DNA from: Lolliginicoccus lacisalsi
Lineage (GTDB): Bacteria > Actinomycetota > Actinomycetes > Mycobacteriales > Mycobacteriaceae
Length of the DNA stretch: 58,242 nt
Direction: 5' to 3'
Assembly (NCBI RefSeq): GCF_014841105.1
Contig: NZ_JACYWE010000001.1
Location: 325,064-383,305, forward strand
Shown here: one piece after another, positions 17,730-29,843 of the stretch
Layout: each line of letters begins with the position of its first letter
Numbering within the stretch: position 1 is the stretch's first letter
The notes under the pieces: model-generated
The model's input: the letters and a program-made list of their open reading frames with translations, nothing else
Databases searched by the model: none
What the model was told of the DNA's origin: nothing
Translations under genes and position numbers: made by a program

Positions 17730-18371
17730 ATGGCAGATGAACCGAGCAGGAAGAAGTCCGGTCGGCCGAGAGTGCTGCACGAGCACGATATCGTGGCCGC
17801 CGCGCTCGCGGAAGGCCTGCTCGATGCCACCATGCCCGCCGTCGCACGCCGCCTCGGGGTGTCGCACTCCGCGCTCTACCGCTACTACGCCGACCGCAGC
17901 ACCCTGATGCTGGCCTGCATCGGGCAGGCGGTCGCTTCCATGCCCTGGCCCGCCCCCGAGGAGCCCTGGCGCACGATGCTGCCGCAGCTCGCCGGGACCA
18001 CCTGGGACATGCTGGAGCGCTACCCCGGCCTCACCGAGACCATGCTCACGGCGACCCGCTCCCCCGAGGAAATGACTGCCCTCGCCGAGAAGTTCGTCGG
18101 GGGGCTCGTTGCACAGGGTTTCACTCCGCGCGATGCGATCCTGGCGATCGAGCTGATCGGTGACCTGACCCTCACGACGTTCACGGCCGCGCAACGGCTC
18201 GATGTGCCCGTCGATGGTGGCGGCACCATCCGCGATCTAGCACGGGAGGACTGGGTTCGCCCCGGCGTGCTTTCCGACGCACTATCCGACGAGACGCTCT
18301 GGCACGGCCGCGCCAGGCTCGACAACAAGGTGGGGCTGCTCATCGACGGCTTCGCCCAGCGCGTCAGCTAG
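17730..18371 (+). CDS. TetR-family transcriptional regulator
   Basis: This 213-residue protein has an HTH at about residues 20-65 (LHEHDIVAAALAEG, VARRLGVSHSALYRYYADRSTL). The C-terminal part (residues about 80-210) resembles TetR C-terminal ligand domains. The start at 17730 (MADEPSRK) is the only ATG consistent with the usual N-terminus. It closes the lipid cluster on the plus strand. The preceding 121-bp gap shows no clear operator. Its target is not known. Confidence 0.85.
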   Translation: MADEPSRKKSGRPRVLHEHDIVAAALAEGLLDATMPAVARRLGVSHSALYRYYADRSTLMLACIGQAVASMPWPAPEEPWRTMLPQLAGTTWDMLERYPGLTETMLTATRSPEEMTALAEKFVGGLVAQGFTPRDAILAIELIGDLTLTTFTAAQRLDVPVDGGGTIRDLAREDWVRPGVLSDALSDETLWHGRARLDNKVGLLIDGFAQRVS

Positions 18372-18386
18372 CCGGCCCCAGGCTCC

Positions 18387-19235
18387 CTACAAGCGGCAGG
18401 ACCGGATGTCCGAGGCGAGGATCGCCTTGGTGCCCAGCGCCGCGAGGTCGTCCATCACATTGTTCACGGAGCGGCGCGAGACCATGGCCCGCACCGCCAC
18501 CCACCCTGGATCTGCGAGCGGCGCCACGGTGGGCGACTCGATCCCGGGCGTGATCGCGGTGGCCTGCTCGAGCAGCTCCCTGGGGCAGTCATAGTCGAGC
18601 ATCATGTACTGCTGCGCGAACACCACGCCCTGGATGCGGGCGACGAGCTGATCGCGCGCTGGCGTCGAGGGCACATCGCTCTCCCGCTCGAGCAGAACCC
18701 CCTCGGAGGCGCACAGGGTCTCGCCGAACGCGACAAGATCGTGCTGGCGCAGCGTGCGCCCGGAACCCACGACGTCCGCGATGGCGTCGGCGACACCGAG
18801 CTGGATGGAGATCTCCACCGCCCCATCGAGCCGGATCACCGTGGCGTTGATGCCGCGCCGCGAGAGGTCGGCGCGCACCAGGTTCGGGTAGGAGGTGGCG
18901 ATGCGCAGCCCCTCGAGCTCCTCGACCGTCCAGTCGCGCCCCTGCGGCGCGGCAGAGCGGAAGGTGGACTTGCCGAAGCCGAGCGCGAGGCGCTCCCGCA
19001 CGGGTGCCCCGGAGTCGGCGGCGAGATCGCGCCCGGTGATGCCGAGATCAAGCTCGCCGGAGCCGACATAGATCGCGATGTCCTTGGGCCGGAGGAAGAA
19101 GAACTCGACCTGGTTGATCTGGTCGAGCACGGTGAGGTCCTTGCTGTCCGAGCGGCTGCGGTAGCCCGCCTCGGCGAGGATCTCGGCAGCGGCCTCGGAC
19201 AGGGCTCCCTTGTTCGGGACAGCAACGCGCAGCAT
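18387..19235 (-). CDS. hisG: ATP phosphoribosyltransferase
   Basis: This 282-residue long-form HisG condenses ATP and PRPP in the first step of histidine synthesis. The N-terminus [25 protein letters not shown] and the PRPP-region [14 protein letters not shown] are diagnostic. The C-terminal domain (about 210-282, [22 protein letters not shown]) is the regulatory extension that gives feedback inhibition by histidine in this family. It is downstream of hisE in the same direction with a 50-bp gap, matching the mycobacterial hisE-hisG pair. Confidence 0.97.
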   Translation of the reverse strand: MLRVAVPNKGALSEAAAEILAEAGYRSRSDSKDLTVLDQINQVEFFFLRPKDIAIYVGSGELDLGITGRDLAADSGAPVRERLALGFGKSTFRSAAPQGRDWTVEELEGLRIATSYPNLVRADLSRRGINATVIRLDGAVEISIQLGVADAIADVVGSGRTLRQHDLVAFGETLCASEGVLLERESDVPSTPARDQLVARIQGVVFAQQYMMLDYDCPRELLEQATAITPGIESPTVAPLADPGWVAVRAMVSRRSVNNVMDDLAALGTKAILASDIRSCRL

Positions 19236-19285
19236 GGAATTCGTTCCTTCGGTTCTCGCGGTCGTGGTGGGGGCGGAGGCAACGC

Positions 19286-19549
19286 TCAGAGATGCCGGTA
19301 GACGTCCTCGAGGGACAGTCCGCGCCCGACCATCAGCACCTGGACCCAGTACAAGAGCTGGGAGATCTCCTCGGAGAGCTCCTCGTTGGACTGGTACTCG
19401 GCCGCGATCCAGACCTCGCCCGCTTCCTCGAGGACCTTCTTGCCCTGGGCGTGAACGCCAGCGTCGAGCGCCTTGACGGTGCCCGAGCCCTCGGGGCGGG
19501 CGGCGGCACGATCCTGCAACTCCGCGAACAGCGCGTCGAAAGTCTTCAC
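19286..19549 (-). CDS. hisE: Phosphoribosyl-ATP pyrophosphatase
   Basis: This 87-residue MazG-like alpha-helical protein hydrolyses phosphoribosyl-ATP in step two of histidine synthesis. [31 protein letters not shown]-type helices (quoted in part: [23 protein letters not shown]) carry the metal-binding acidic residues. Length is normal for stand-alone HisE. The preceding kinase operon ends 39 bases upstream on the same strand, so read-through from that operon into hisEG is possible. Confidence 0.96.
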   Translation of the reverse strand: MKTFDALFAELQDRAAARPEGSGTVKALDAGVHAQGKKVLEEAGEVWIAAEYQSNEELSEEISQLLYWVQVLMVGRGLSLEDVYRHL

Positions 19550-19588
19550 GACCGCCTATTGTGGCACGGAAGCCGCGCCGACCGCGAT

Positions 19589-20647
19589 TCAGCGTGCCCG
19601 GGGCAACGATTCCGGCGTGATCTCGAACCGGGTGACACCGTTGTCCGCCATGCTCAGTACGGTCGCGATGGCCCCGCGGCCGGGAGGCAGCACGCGCGCC
19701 GTCACCGTCGTTCCCGGCCCCGCGTGGACCAGCGCGCCGCGCAGCGCCTCGCTGATCGCGTGCACGGCTGATGCTCGCTCCTCCTGCGCGAGGTGGTCGA
19801 GGCCGCCATCGTCGAGCAGGATGACTGTCGCGCCCCGGGCCCGGGCATCCCGAGCGGCCGCGAGGACCTCCTCGGTCGCCAGCGACCTGGCCCGGATGCG
19901 GTCGCGGAGCTGGGCCTCCACCGAGGAGATCCGGGCGAGATCGCTGGCAGAGATCTCGTCGGCGCGCACGATCGCCTCGAGCAGGGGCCGCGCGGTCGCG
20001 TTGAGGAACACGAGCTGGCGATCACGCTCGGCGACCCGCGCTGCCGCGCCCGATCGGTCGGCTTCCACCGAGGCAGCGGTATCGCGCAACTCGTTGATGA
20101 CACTGACCTGTCGGCGCAGCGTGATGCCCAGGATGGTGCAGGTGCCGATCATGCTGAGGTTCCAGGACAGCTCCTGCCACGGATCGGCGATGTCCGACGG
20201 CACGGGGCCAGCGGCGAACCACCAGCCGAGGATGGTCGCCGAGAGCAGCGCCTCGCCCGCCCAGGCGGCGAGCGTCCGGCCGCGCAGGACCAGGAAGGAC
20301 AGGATGATCGTGCCCGTCGGCCAGGTCCACGAGGCGTAGAGCGCCACGCGGTCCGGAGCGCCGATCATCGCGACGTTCGCGAGCGCCGCCAGACCAGGCA
20401 GCACCGCGATCGCGGCGGTCGCCCGGGCCGGCAGCGGGTCGCCGGGCGCGCGGAGGAGCAGCAAGGTCGCGGCGCCGATCAGCAGCACCGAGGCCAGCCA
20501 CCAGGCGGGGCCGCGTTCCCACGTGCCCGTCGTCCACGCCCGCGCGCACTCGGCGATCGTCCATGCCGCGGCGATGGCGAGCGCCGGCCCGCTGCGCAGC
20601 CCGATCATCCGGGGCGTGTCGGTGCGGCCGCTAGTCCCCTCAGTCAT
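19589..20647 (-). CDS. Membrane pseudokinase paralogue B (kinase-like, catalytic residues lost)
   Basis: This 352-residue protein has about five or six membrane segments (residues about 15-185), a helical region, and a C-terminal region collinear with the ATPase domain of the neighbouring kinase. Where that kinase has EAARNSIRHAG (N-box), this protein has [11 protein letters not shown], so the Mg-binding Asn is gone. No phospho-acceptor His is seen at the helical position ([12 protein letters not shown]). A motif [12 protein letters not shown]...VILLDDGGL is shared with the paralogue at 21821-22867. Its start overlaps the kinase gene by 8 bases. It likely partners or regulates that kinase, which is inference. 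Confidence 0.7.
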   Translation of the reverse strand: MTEGTSGRTDTPRMIGLRSGPALAIAAAWTIAECARAWTTGTWERGPAWWLASVLLIGAATLLLLRAPGDPLPARATAAIAVLPGLAALANVAMIGAPDRVALYASWTWPTGTIILSFLVLRGRTLAAWAGEALLSATILGWWFAAGPVPSDIADPWQELSWNLSMIGTCTILGITLRRQVSVINELRDTAASVEADRSGAAARVAERDRQLVFLNATARPLLEAIVRADEISASDLARISSVEAQLRDRIRARSLATEEVLAAARDARARGATVILLDDGGLDHLAQEERASAVHAISEALRGALVHAGPGTTVTARVLPPGRGAIATVLSMADNGVTRFEITPESLPRAR

Positions 20648-21830
20648 CGTTGCCGCTCCAGGTCACTGTGACGGTGGTGCCCTCGCCGGGCGCGCTGTCG
20701 ATCTCGAGCCCAGCACCCTCGATGAGCGCGACGCGTCCCCGCATCGCGGTGTGGATCCCGAGCCTGCGCGGCGGGACGCGCGCGGGGTCGAAGCCCCTGC
20801 CGTTGTCGGCGAGCATCGCGAAGATCGAGCCGGAGCCACATCGCACCAGCAAGCCGCGGCGCGCATCCTGCCCCGCATGGCGGATGCTGTTGCGGGCAGC
20901 TTCGGCGATCACTTCCTGGAGCATCCGCACTACCTCGAGCGGATAGGTGGCGCCAACGTCGTCGACGCTGGCGTGGAACGCGAAGTCCTCGCGGACATCA
21001 CCGACGATCTGGCGCAGCCGAGCGATTGCCTCGCGAGCGATGACGGGCTCGGTGTCGCTGTCGCTGCGCGCGAGGGAGTCGAGCGTCTCGAGGCTGCCGA
21101 GCGCCGATTCGCGGACCTTGTGCGCGGGCGCCCCGGTGCATGCCGCCACGAAGGTCGAGACGATCGTGTCGTGCACGAGCGCGTCGAGCCTGTCGCGCTC
21201 CTGGTTGATGGCCGTCTCGCGGACCCGCTCGCCCGCCCTGGCGCGCAGCACCTCGGACTCGGAATCGATGAGTGCGGCATTCGCTTGCACGCTTCGGATC
21301 ATCGCCGCGAAGATGACGCCGATCATGGCGATGGAGATGCCCTCGCGGATGGCCCAGTCCACGGGCACCCCATCCTGGGCCCAGTAGGTGTCGATCGCGT
21401 GCAGCGCGGCATAGATGACCGCGATCGGGACGAGCCTTCGCAGCGGCAGCACGAACGACGCGGTGATGATCGTCCCGGACCCGATGAGCAAGGGCCAGGG
21501 CATCGTGATGGGCGGGAGCTGGTGCGGCTCGAATGCCAGCGGGAGCGCGGCGATGACGGGGATGTACAGGACCGGATACGTGCCGCAGATGAGGCGGACG
21601 GCGCGAGCACTGCCCCACACCGAGGCGATGATCATCGCGGCATACATCCCCGGTATCGCGATGATCGCGGGAAGCAGCCACCACCATGGGTTTCCCGCCA
21701 TCTGCTCGAGAATTGCGGGGAACTCGATGCCCAGGAACGCGGCCCCAGCGAATCCCAGGGCAAAACCGAGGACGCGGGTCATGCGTCCTGACGCGGTGTC
21801 CTCGCGAGCCATGAGCCTCGCTAGTGGCAT
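20640..21830 (-). CDS. Sensor histidine kinase B
   Basis: This 396-residue membrane histidine kinase has an N-terminal multi-helix membrane domain (about 20-185) and a dimerisation helix with the acceptor motif DALVHDTIVS (His about residue 219). The HATPase domain has N-box EAARNSIRHAG, G1 DNGRGFD and G2 GEGTTV. The HATPase is compact and ends at the C-terminus, as in NarL-partner kinases. The start at 21830 is chosen for a GGAGGGG site 6 bases upstream and a 10-base overlap with the preceding gene. No response regulator with a receiver domain is encoded nearby. Confidence 0.87.
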   Translation of the reverse strand: MPLARLMAREDTASGRMTRVLGFALGFAGAAFLGIEFPAILEQMAGNPWWWLLPAIIAIPGMYAAMIIASVWGSARAVRLICGTYPVLYIPVIAALPLAFEPHQLPPITMPWPLLIGSGTIITASFVLPLRRLVPIAVIYAALHAIDTYWAQDGVPVDWAIREGISIAMIGVIFAAMIRSVQANAALIDSESEVLRARAGERVRETAINQERDRLDALVHDTIVSTFVAACTGAPAHKVRESALGSLETLDSLARSDSDTEPVIAREAIARLRQIVGDVREDFAFHASVDDVGATYPLEVVRMLQEVIAEAARNSIRHAGQDARRGLLVRCGSGSIFAMLADNGRGFDPARVPPRRLGIHTAMRGRVALIEGAGLEIDSAPGEGTTVTVTWSGNDD

Positions 21831-22867
21831 GCGGGCCCCTCCGACTCCTCGTCGATCTGGATGGGTGTTCCCTGGCGCACGGTGACGCGGCGCGCCCCGT
21901 CGGGGGAGCTCGCGACGATCGAGCACGCGTGCTCGCGCCCCGGAGGCACTACCCGTACGGTCACGGTACCGTTCCCTTGCTCATCGAGCACGCGCGCGAC
22001 CAGCGCGTCCACCGCATCCTTGGTTTCGCTGCGCGCGCCCGACAAGCCCCCATCATCGAGCAGCACGACATCGATGCCCCGGCGCCGAGCACGGGTGGCC
22101 GCGTCGAGCACGCGCTCGGTGGCCAGGACCCGCGCCCGCATACGGTCCCGCAGTCCGGCCTCGATGAGGAGCAGTTCCGAGCGCTCCCGCGCATCCAGCG
22201 GACCGCCTCCAGCGATGCGCTCGAGGCCAGGGATAGCGCTCTGCCGCAGCTCGGTGACCAATGCGGCGGACTCGCGCTCGCGGGCTGCCACCGCCGCCCG
22301 CTCCACGAGGAGGGACTCGCCTGCCGCGCGCAGCGTCGTGGCCCTGCGGCTCTGCGCCCGCAGCATCAGCGCGCAGCCGAGACCGATGGCGAAGAGGCAC
22401 GAGGTCCAGATCAGCTTGGGCACTATGCTGTCCTGCCAGCCCGGGCCCGCCGCGACGGGCATGAGGGCATGCGTCGCCGACACCATGACGTGCCCGGTGA
22501 TGGCGGTCGCGGTGCGTCCCCGCAGGGCCAGCACCGCCATCATCGCCGCGATCACTACCCACGCCCATCGCGGCTGGCTGGGTTGCATCTCGATCACCCA
22601 GCCCTCCGCGATCGCGACGATCATGGCCAGTCCCACCACCAGCCATGCACGTCGTGCGCGGATCGGCTCGCTCCGCCCGCTGACGGCGAGGATCGCCAGT
22701 GCCAACGTCGCCGGGCCGATGACCAGCGCTCCGATCGCCCCGAGCCACGTGTGGTTGGCGATCACTGCCCCGCTGGTCCCCACCACCACCCAGGCCGTGA
22801 CGACGCCGATCGCTCCCCTAGTGCCGAGCCCCGCGATCGCCGCGGCGGACACGTCGTCGTTCCTCAT
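21821..22867 (-). CDS. Membrane pseudokinase paralogue A
   Basis: This 348-residue paralogue of the product of 19589-20647 has the same layout: about five membrane segments, a helical linker, and LRDRMRARVLAT...VVLLDDGGL. The C-terminus, VTVRVVPPGR, matches [10 protein letters not shown] in the other copy. It lacks the acceptor His, N-box and G-boxes entirely; the expected ATP-binding part is reduced to DALVARVLDEQGNG. Its ATG overlaps the stop of kinase A as ATGA. Two copies of the same kinase-then-pseudokinase order argue for co-function. Confidence 0.7.
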   Translation of the reverse strand: MRNDDVSAAAIAGLGTRGAIGVVTAWVVVGTSGAVIANHTWLGAIGALVIGPATLALAILAVSGRSEPIRARRAWLVVGLAMIVAIAEGWVIEMQPSQPRWAWVVIAAMMAVLALRGRTATAITGHVMVSATHALMPVAAGPGWQDSIVPKLIWTSCLFAIGLGCALMLRAQSRRATTLRAAGESLLVERAAVAARERESAALVTELRQSAIPGLERIAGGGPLDARERSELLLIEAGLRDRMRARVLATERVLDAATRARRRGIDVVLLDDGGLSGARSETKDAVDALVARVLDEQGNGTVTVRVVPPGREHACSIVASSPDGARRVTVRQGTPIQIDEESEGPACH

Positions 22868-24000
22868 GAGGCCTGCCAGCCGATCCGCACGGTGGTCCCC
22901 CGGCCTGGCATCGACTCGACCTCGGCGAGCCCGCCCGGCAGGTGCCGCATCCTTTCCTTGATCGACAGGGCGATGCCGATGCGCCTCGACGAGACCTTTC
23001 GTGGATCGAACCCGGCCCCGTCGTCGATGACACTGATCGCGATCCGCCCCGCGGCCACGTGCCCACGGATGCAGCGAGAAACGTGCCCGGGGCCGGCGTG
23101 GCGCAGCGAGTTCGCTACCGCCTCGCCGACGGCCGCCTGGACCGCGCGGACTGCCACGGCGGGGACGGGCAGCTCACCGACCGCGATGACATCCTGGGTG
23201 AAGCCGCATCGCTCGGCGTGGCCGGGCACGATCATTGCTGCGGCGACGCGCGGGGCAAGGGTGCTCGCGCCGTCCTCGTCGCGATGCTGGAGGCCGCGGA
23301 TCGCGCGCAACCCTTCGCGGGCAGCCTTGACGGCCTCCTCGTCGGCGTGCCCCTGGCCCGCTAGGAGCAGGGCCGAGAGAACCGAGTCATGGACGAGAGC
23401 GTCCCCCCGCGCGCGCTCCTCGCTGCTCGCCCGCTCCGCCGCGACGCTCGCGGATTCCGCCCAGATCACCGCTGTCTCCCGATCGACCAGCGCTGCCCCG
23501 TTGCGCAGCGCGACCACGGCGACGACGAGAATGACGACAAGGGCCAGGGAACCGGAGATCTCCTCGCTGAGCAACCGTGCCCACAGCCCCCCGGTCGCCC
23601 AGCTCATCTGCGCCACGACCAGGCCCATCATTGCCCCCAAGTGGATCCAGGCGACCCTGCGGGAGGAGACCGCGGCGGCCACCGATGCCACTGCGCCACA
23701 GACGGCACTGGTCCAGGGCCAGCCTCCCCAGTCCAGGCTGCCCCGGGGATACGCGGCGAAACCGGACAGGACGATGAGGGCGTACAGCACGACGTAGGTG
23801 CTGCCCGCGCGGCACACCCCGCGCAACGGGGCCAGCGCCCCCGCCACTACCGTGAGCATGGCAGCGGCAGCGAGTGCCGCAGCGCCGGCGAACGACCATG
23901 CCGGCGAGGCGATGGCCGCTTGTTCACGGACCGCGGGAAGTGCCGCGAGGATGAAGACAACACCGGCGATCCCCGCCATGATCGCCACGAGCCGGATCAC
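22864..24000 (-). CDS. Sensor histidine kinase A
   Basis: This 378-residue membrane histidine kinase has an N-terminal membrane domain of about five helices and the acceptor motif DALVHDSVLS (His about residue 203). The HATPase has GEAVANSLRHAG, DDGAGFD and GRGTTV. Residues are intact, so it should autophosphorylate. The GTG at 24000 is preceded by GAGGAG at good spacing; an ATG at 23979 is an alternative. The much longer frame upstream is antisense-like shadow of the HAD gene. It is the first gene of the four-gene operon. Confidence 0.86.
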   Translation of the reverse strand: MIRLVAIMAGIAGVVFILAALPAVREQAAIASPAWSFAGAAALAAAAMLTVVAGALAPLRGVCRAGSTYVVLYALIVLSGFAAYPRGSLDWGGWPWTSAVCGAVASVAAAVSSRRVAWIHLGAMMGLVVAQMSWATGGLWARLLSEEISGSLALVVILVVAVVALRNGAALVDRETAVIWAESASVAAERASSEERARGDALVHDSVLSALLLAGQGHADEEAVKAAREGLRAIRGLQHRDEDGASTLAPRVAAAMIVPGHAERCGFTQDVIAVGELPVPAVAVRAVQAAVGEAVANSLRHAGPGHVSRCIRGHVAAGRIAISVIDDGAGFDPRKVSSRRIGIALSIKERMRHLPGGLAEVESMPGRGTTVRIGWQAS

Positions 24001-24103
24001 CCGCTCCTCGGTGCGCGAACGTGCGTCCAGTGCTCCGTGCTCCCCTCGTGCGATGCAGGCTCCGGCAATGGCCGTGGGTGGGATCTCCTCCCGGGACTGC
24101 CGG

Positions 24104-24779
24104 CTAGCTCGGCATCCAGATGGCGCGCAGGTCGTCCAGGGTGAGGCCCTCGAGGCTCTCGCGCTGGATGCGCCGGGGCCCGTCCGGAACGGGCACCGCG
24201 CAGGGGATGACCAGGACGGTCGCGCCCGCTGCCTCGGCGGCGGCGGTTCCCGTCGGCGAGTCCTCGATGGCCAGGCAATCGCCGGGCCGCAGCCCGAGCT
24301 CGTTCGCGGCCTTCTGGTACGGCTCGGGGTGCGGCTTGCCGAGCTGTACCTCGTCACCGCAGATGATGGCCTTGAACCTGTCCTGGCCCAAGGTGCCCAG
24401 CGCCCGCTCGGTGAGGTAGCGCTCGGTGTTGGTGACCAGTGCCATCGGCAGCCCGCTGGCCTCGACGAGATCGAGCGCCTCGCGCGCGCCCGGGCGCCAT
24501 TCGAGCCCGGCGTCGAAGAGCTCGGCCGTCCGTGCACGCAGCCATTCCCGGGCCGTATCCAGATCGTCAGGCGTGCAGGGGATGCCGAGGTCGTCGAAGA
24601 GGATGGTCAGGCTGTGCGCCATGTTGGAGCCGACCATCGCTTCGCGTCCCAGGGTGGAAAGCGTGCCACCAAGATGCTCGGCAAGCGCCTCGAGGGAGAC
24701 ATCCCACAGCTTCTCGCTGTCGAGAAGAGTGCCGTCCATGTCCCAGAGGATCGCCGACGGCCCCCCGGCGCTGCTCCGG

Positions 24780-24787
<8 letters not shown>
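24104..24787 (-). CDS. HAD-family phosphatase
   Basis: This 227-residue haloacid dehalogenase-type hydrolase acts on a small phosphorylated metabolite. Motif I is WDMDGTLLDS (two Asp), motif II is LVTNTE, the lysine is in LGKPHPEPY, and the acidic motif is AIEDSPTG. The cap region between motif I and II is helical, as in beta-phosphoglucomutase-like members. The ATG at 24787 overlaps the end of metH by 8 bases, so the two are co-translated. The substrate cannot be read from sequence. Confidence 0.9.
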
Positions 24788-28346
<3,559 letters not shown>

Positions 28347-28387
28347 GGGCTCCAGGGTAATGGTCAGGACCGACAATCCTCATCTTT

Positions 28388-28413
28388 GGCGCTCGCGCTG
28401 CAGCGCGAGCGCC
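28388..28413. promoter_or_regulatory. 26-bp perfect palindrome between metH and the PAC2 gene
   Basis: GGCGCTCGCGCTG followed by its exact reverse complement gives a palindrome with no spacer and no mismatch. It lies 42 bases before the metH start and 90 bases before the PAC2 start, in a 156-bp divergent gap. It could be a protein-binding site or a cruciform. No other promoter element is clear in the gap. Confidence 0.7.
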
Positions 28414-28502
28414 TCGCCCGCGCCACGCTACCCGCTCGCTCAGGACCGCCGAAACCGCGCACCGGTACGCCGCCCCGGCCCGATCGGTCGTAGGCTGCAT
28501 AT

Positions 28503-29405
28503 GTGAGCTTCCGCTACGTGACCAACGACCCGCCAGTCCTCCGCGCCCCCGTCATGGTGGCCGCGTTCGAGGGATGGAACGACGCGGGCGACGCAGCCAC
28601 CGACGCGGTGGAGCACCTCGAGCTCAACTGGGACGCCGCGCCGCTCGCCGAGCTCGACGCCGACGACTACTACGACTACCAGGTCAACCGCCCCATCGTG
28701 CGGCTTGCCAACGGCGTCACCCGGGAGATCACCTGGCCCACCACGCGCGTCTCCGCGTGCACGCCCCCCGGCAGCGATCACGACCTCGTGCTGCTGCGCG
28801 GCATCGAGCCGAACTTCCGGTGGAAGACCTTCTGCGACGAGCTGCTCGAGCTCGCCGAGTCCCTCGACGTCACCAGGATCATCCTCATCGGGGCGCTGCT
28901 CGCCGACGCCCCCCACACCCGGCCCGTACCGGTATCCGGCACGGCCTTCAGCGCCGAGGTCGCCAAGCAGTACGGCTTGGAGCAGACCAAGTACGAGGGC
29001 CCCACGGGCATCGTGGGCGTGCTGCAGGACGAGTGCGTGCGGCGCGGTATTCCCGCAGTAAGCTTCTGGGCCGCGATCCCCCACTATGTGGCGCAGCCGC
29101 CCAATCCCAAGGGCACCGTCGCGCTGCTGCGCCGCGTCGAGGACGTCCTCGACATGGAGGTCCCGCTCGGCGAGCTCCCCGCCCAGGCCGAGGAATGGGA
29201 GCAAGCGATCAGCGAGATGGCCGAGGACGACGAGGAGATCGCCGAGTACGTCCGGGCGCTCGAGGAACGAGGAGACGCCGAGGACGATCTCGGGCAGCTC
29301 GCATCAAAGATCGATGGGGATGATATCGCCCACGAGTTCGAGCGCTACCTGCGCCGACGCGGCCCTGGCACCGCCGGAGGGCATGGTCCCGGCTCCCCTG
29401 CCTAG
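28503..29405 (+). CDS. PAC2-family protein
   Basis: This 300-residue protein is a member of the family named after proteasome assembly chaperone 2, and is Rv2125-like. Features include MVAAFEGWNDAGDAATDAV near the N-terminus, ILIGALLADAPHTRPVPV and an acidic tail. Actinobacteria encode a proteasome, but a chaperone role for this protein is not established. The GTG at 28503 starts the conserved MSFRYVTNDPP. It is divergent from metH and followed by a small membrane protein. Confidence 0.88.
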   Translation: MSFRYVTNDPPVLRAPVMVAAFEGWNDAGDAATDAVEHLELNWDAAPLAELDADDYYDYQVNRPIVRLANGVTREITWPTTRVSACTPPGSDHDLVLLRGIEPNFRWKTFCDELLELAESLDVTRIILIGALLADAPHTRPVPVSGTAFSAEVAKQYGLEQTKYEGPTGIVGVLQDECVRRGIPAVSFWAAIPHYVAQPPNPKGTVALLRRVEDVLDMEVPLGELPAQAEEWEQAISEMAEDDEEIAEYVRALEERGDAEDDLGQLASKIDGDDIAHEFERYLRRRGPGTAGGHGPGSPA

Positions 29406-29480
29406 CAGCGCCCCTCGCGCTCGCGCCGCGGATCCGGGATCCTGGAGGAGTACCACCAACGCCAAGAACAGGAGGATCGC

Positions 29481-29777
29481 ATGTTCGCCATCCTCGCGCT
29501 GGTCGCCATCGCAGTGATGACCGCGACCGTGCTCGCCTTTGCCGCGACCGGGCCCAAGACCTACTGGAGGGTCAGCGCGGTAGTGCTGTGGGCGGGGATC
29601 GGGGTGTTCATTGCCCGCGCCACCGTGCTCGAGGATCTCGACGGACTACCGTTCCTCCTGCCGATCGCGATGCTGCTGCTGATCGCCGGGAGCATCGCCA
29701 CCTACACGCGCGTCATCGTCAGCACCCTCGACACCCTGGAGCGACGGAGCGGCCCGATGGGACGACGGCGCTGGTAG
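29481..29777 (+). CDS. Small membrane protein
   Basis: This 98-residue protein has three hydrophobic segments (about 3-24, 30-48, 55-75) and a basic tail. An AGGAGG site lies 5 bases before the ATG, which supports real translation. I recognise no family. It ends in the convergent gap with the WS/DGAT gene. Confidence 0.7.
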   Translation: MFAILALVAIAVMTATVLAFAATGPKTYWRVSAVVLWAGIGVFIARATVLEDLDGLPFLLPIAMLLLIAGSIATYTRVIVSTLDTLERRSGPMGRRRW

Positions 29778-29779
29778 CC

Positions 29780-29843
29780 CCGGCCGGGCTAGTCGCCGGT
29801 TGGGCTAGTCACCGGTTGGGCTAGTTCCCGGCTGGGCTAGCCC
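29780..29843. repeat. 16-bp tandem repeat, 4 copies, spanning a stop codon
   Basis: Units of the form CCGGTTGGGCTAGTCA begin at 29780, 29796, 29812 and 29828. The array fills the convergent gap and runs into the last codons of the WS/DGAT gene, whose stop codon (29821-29823) is one of the CTAG elements. Confidence 0.9.

Noticed and set aside
28347-28502. Cobalamin riboswitch upstream of metH
   Set aside because: The gap is only 156 bases and shows no B12-box-like conserved core, only a perfect palindrome.
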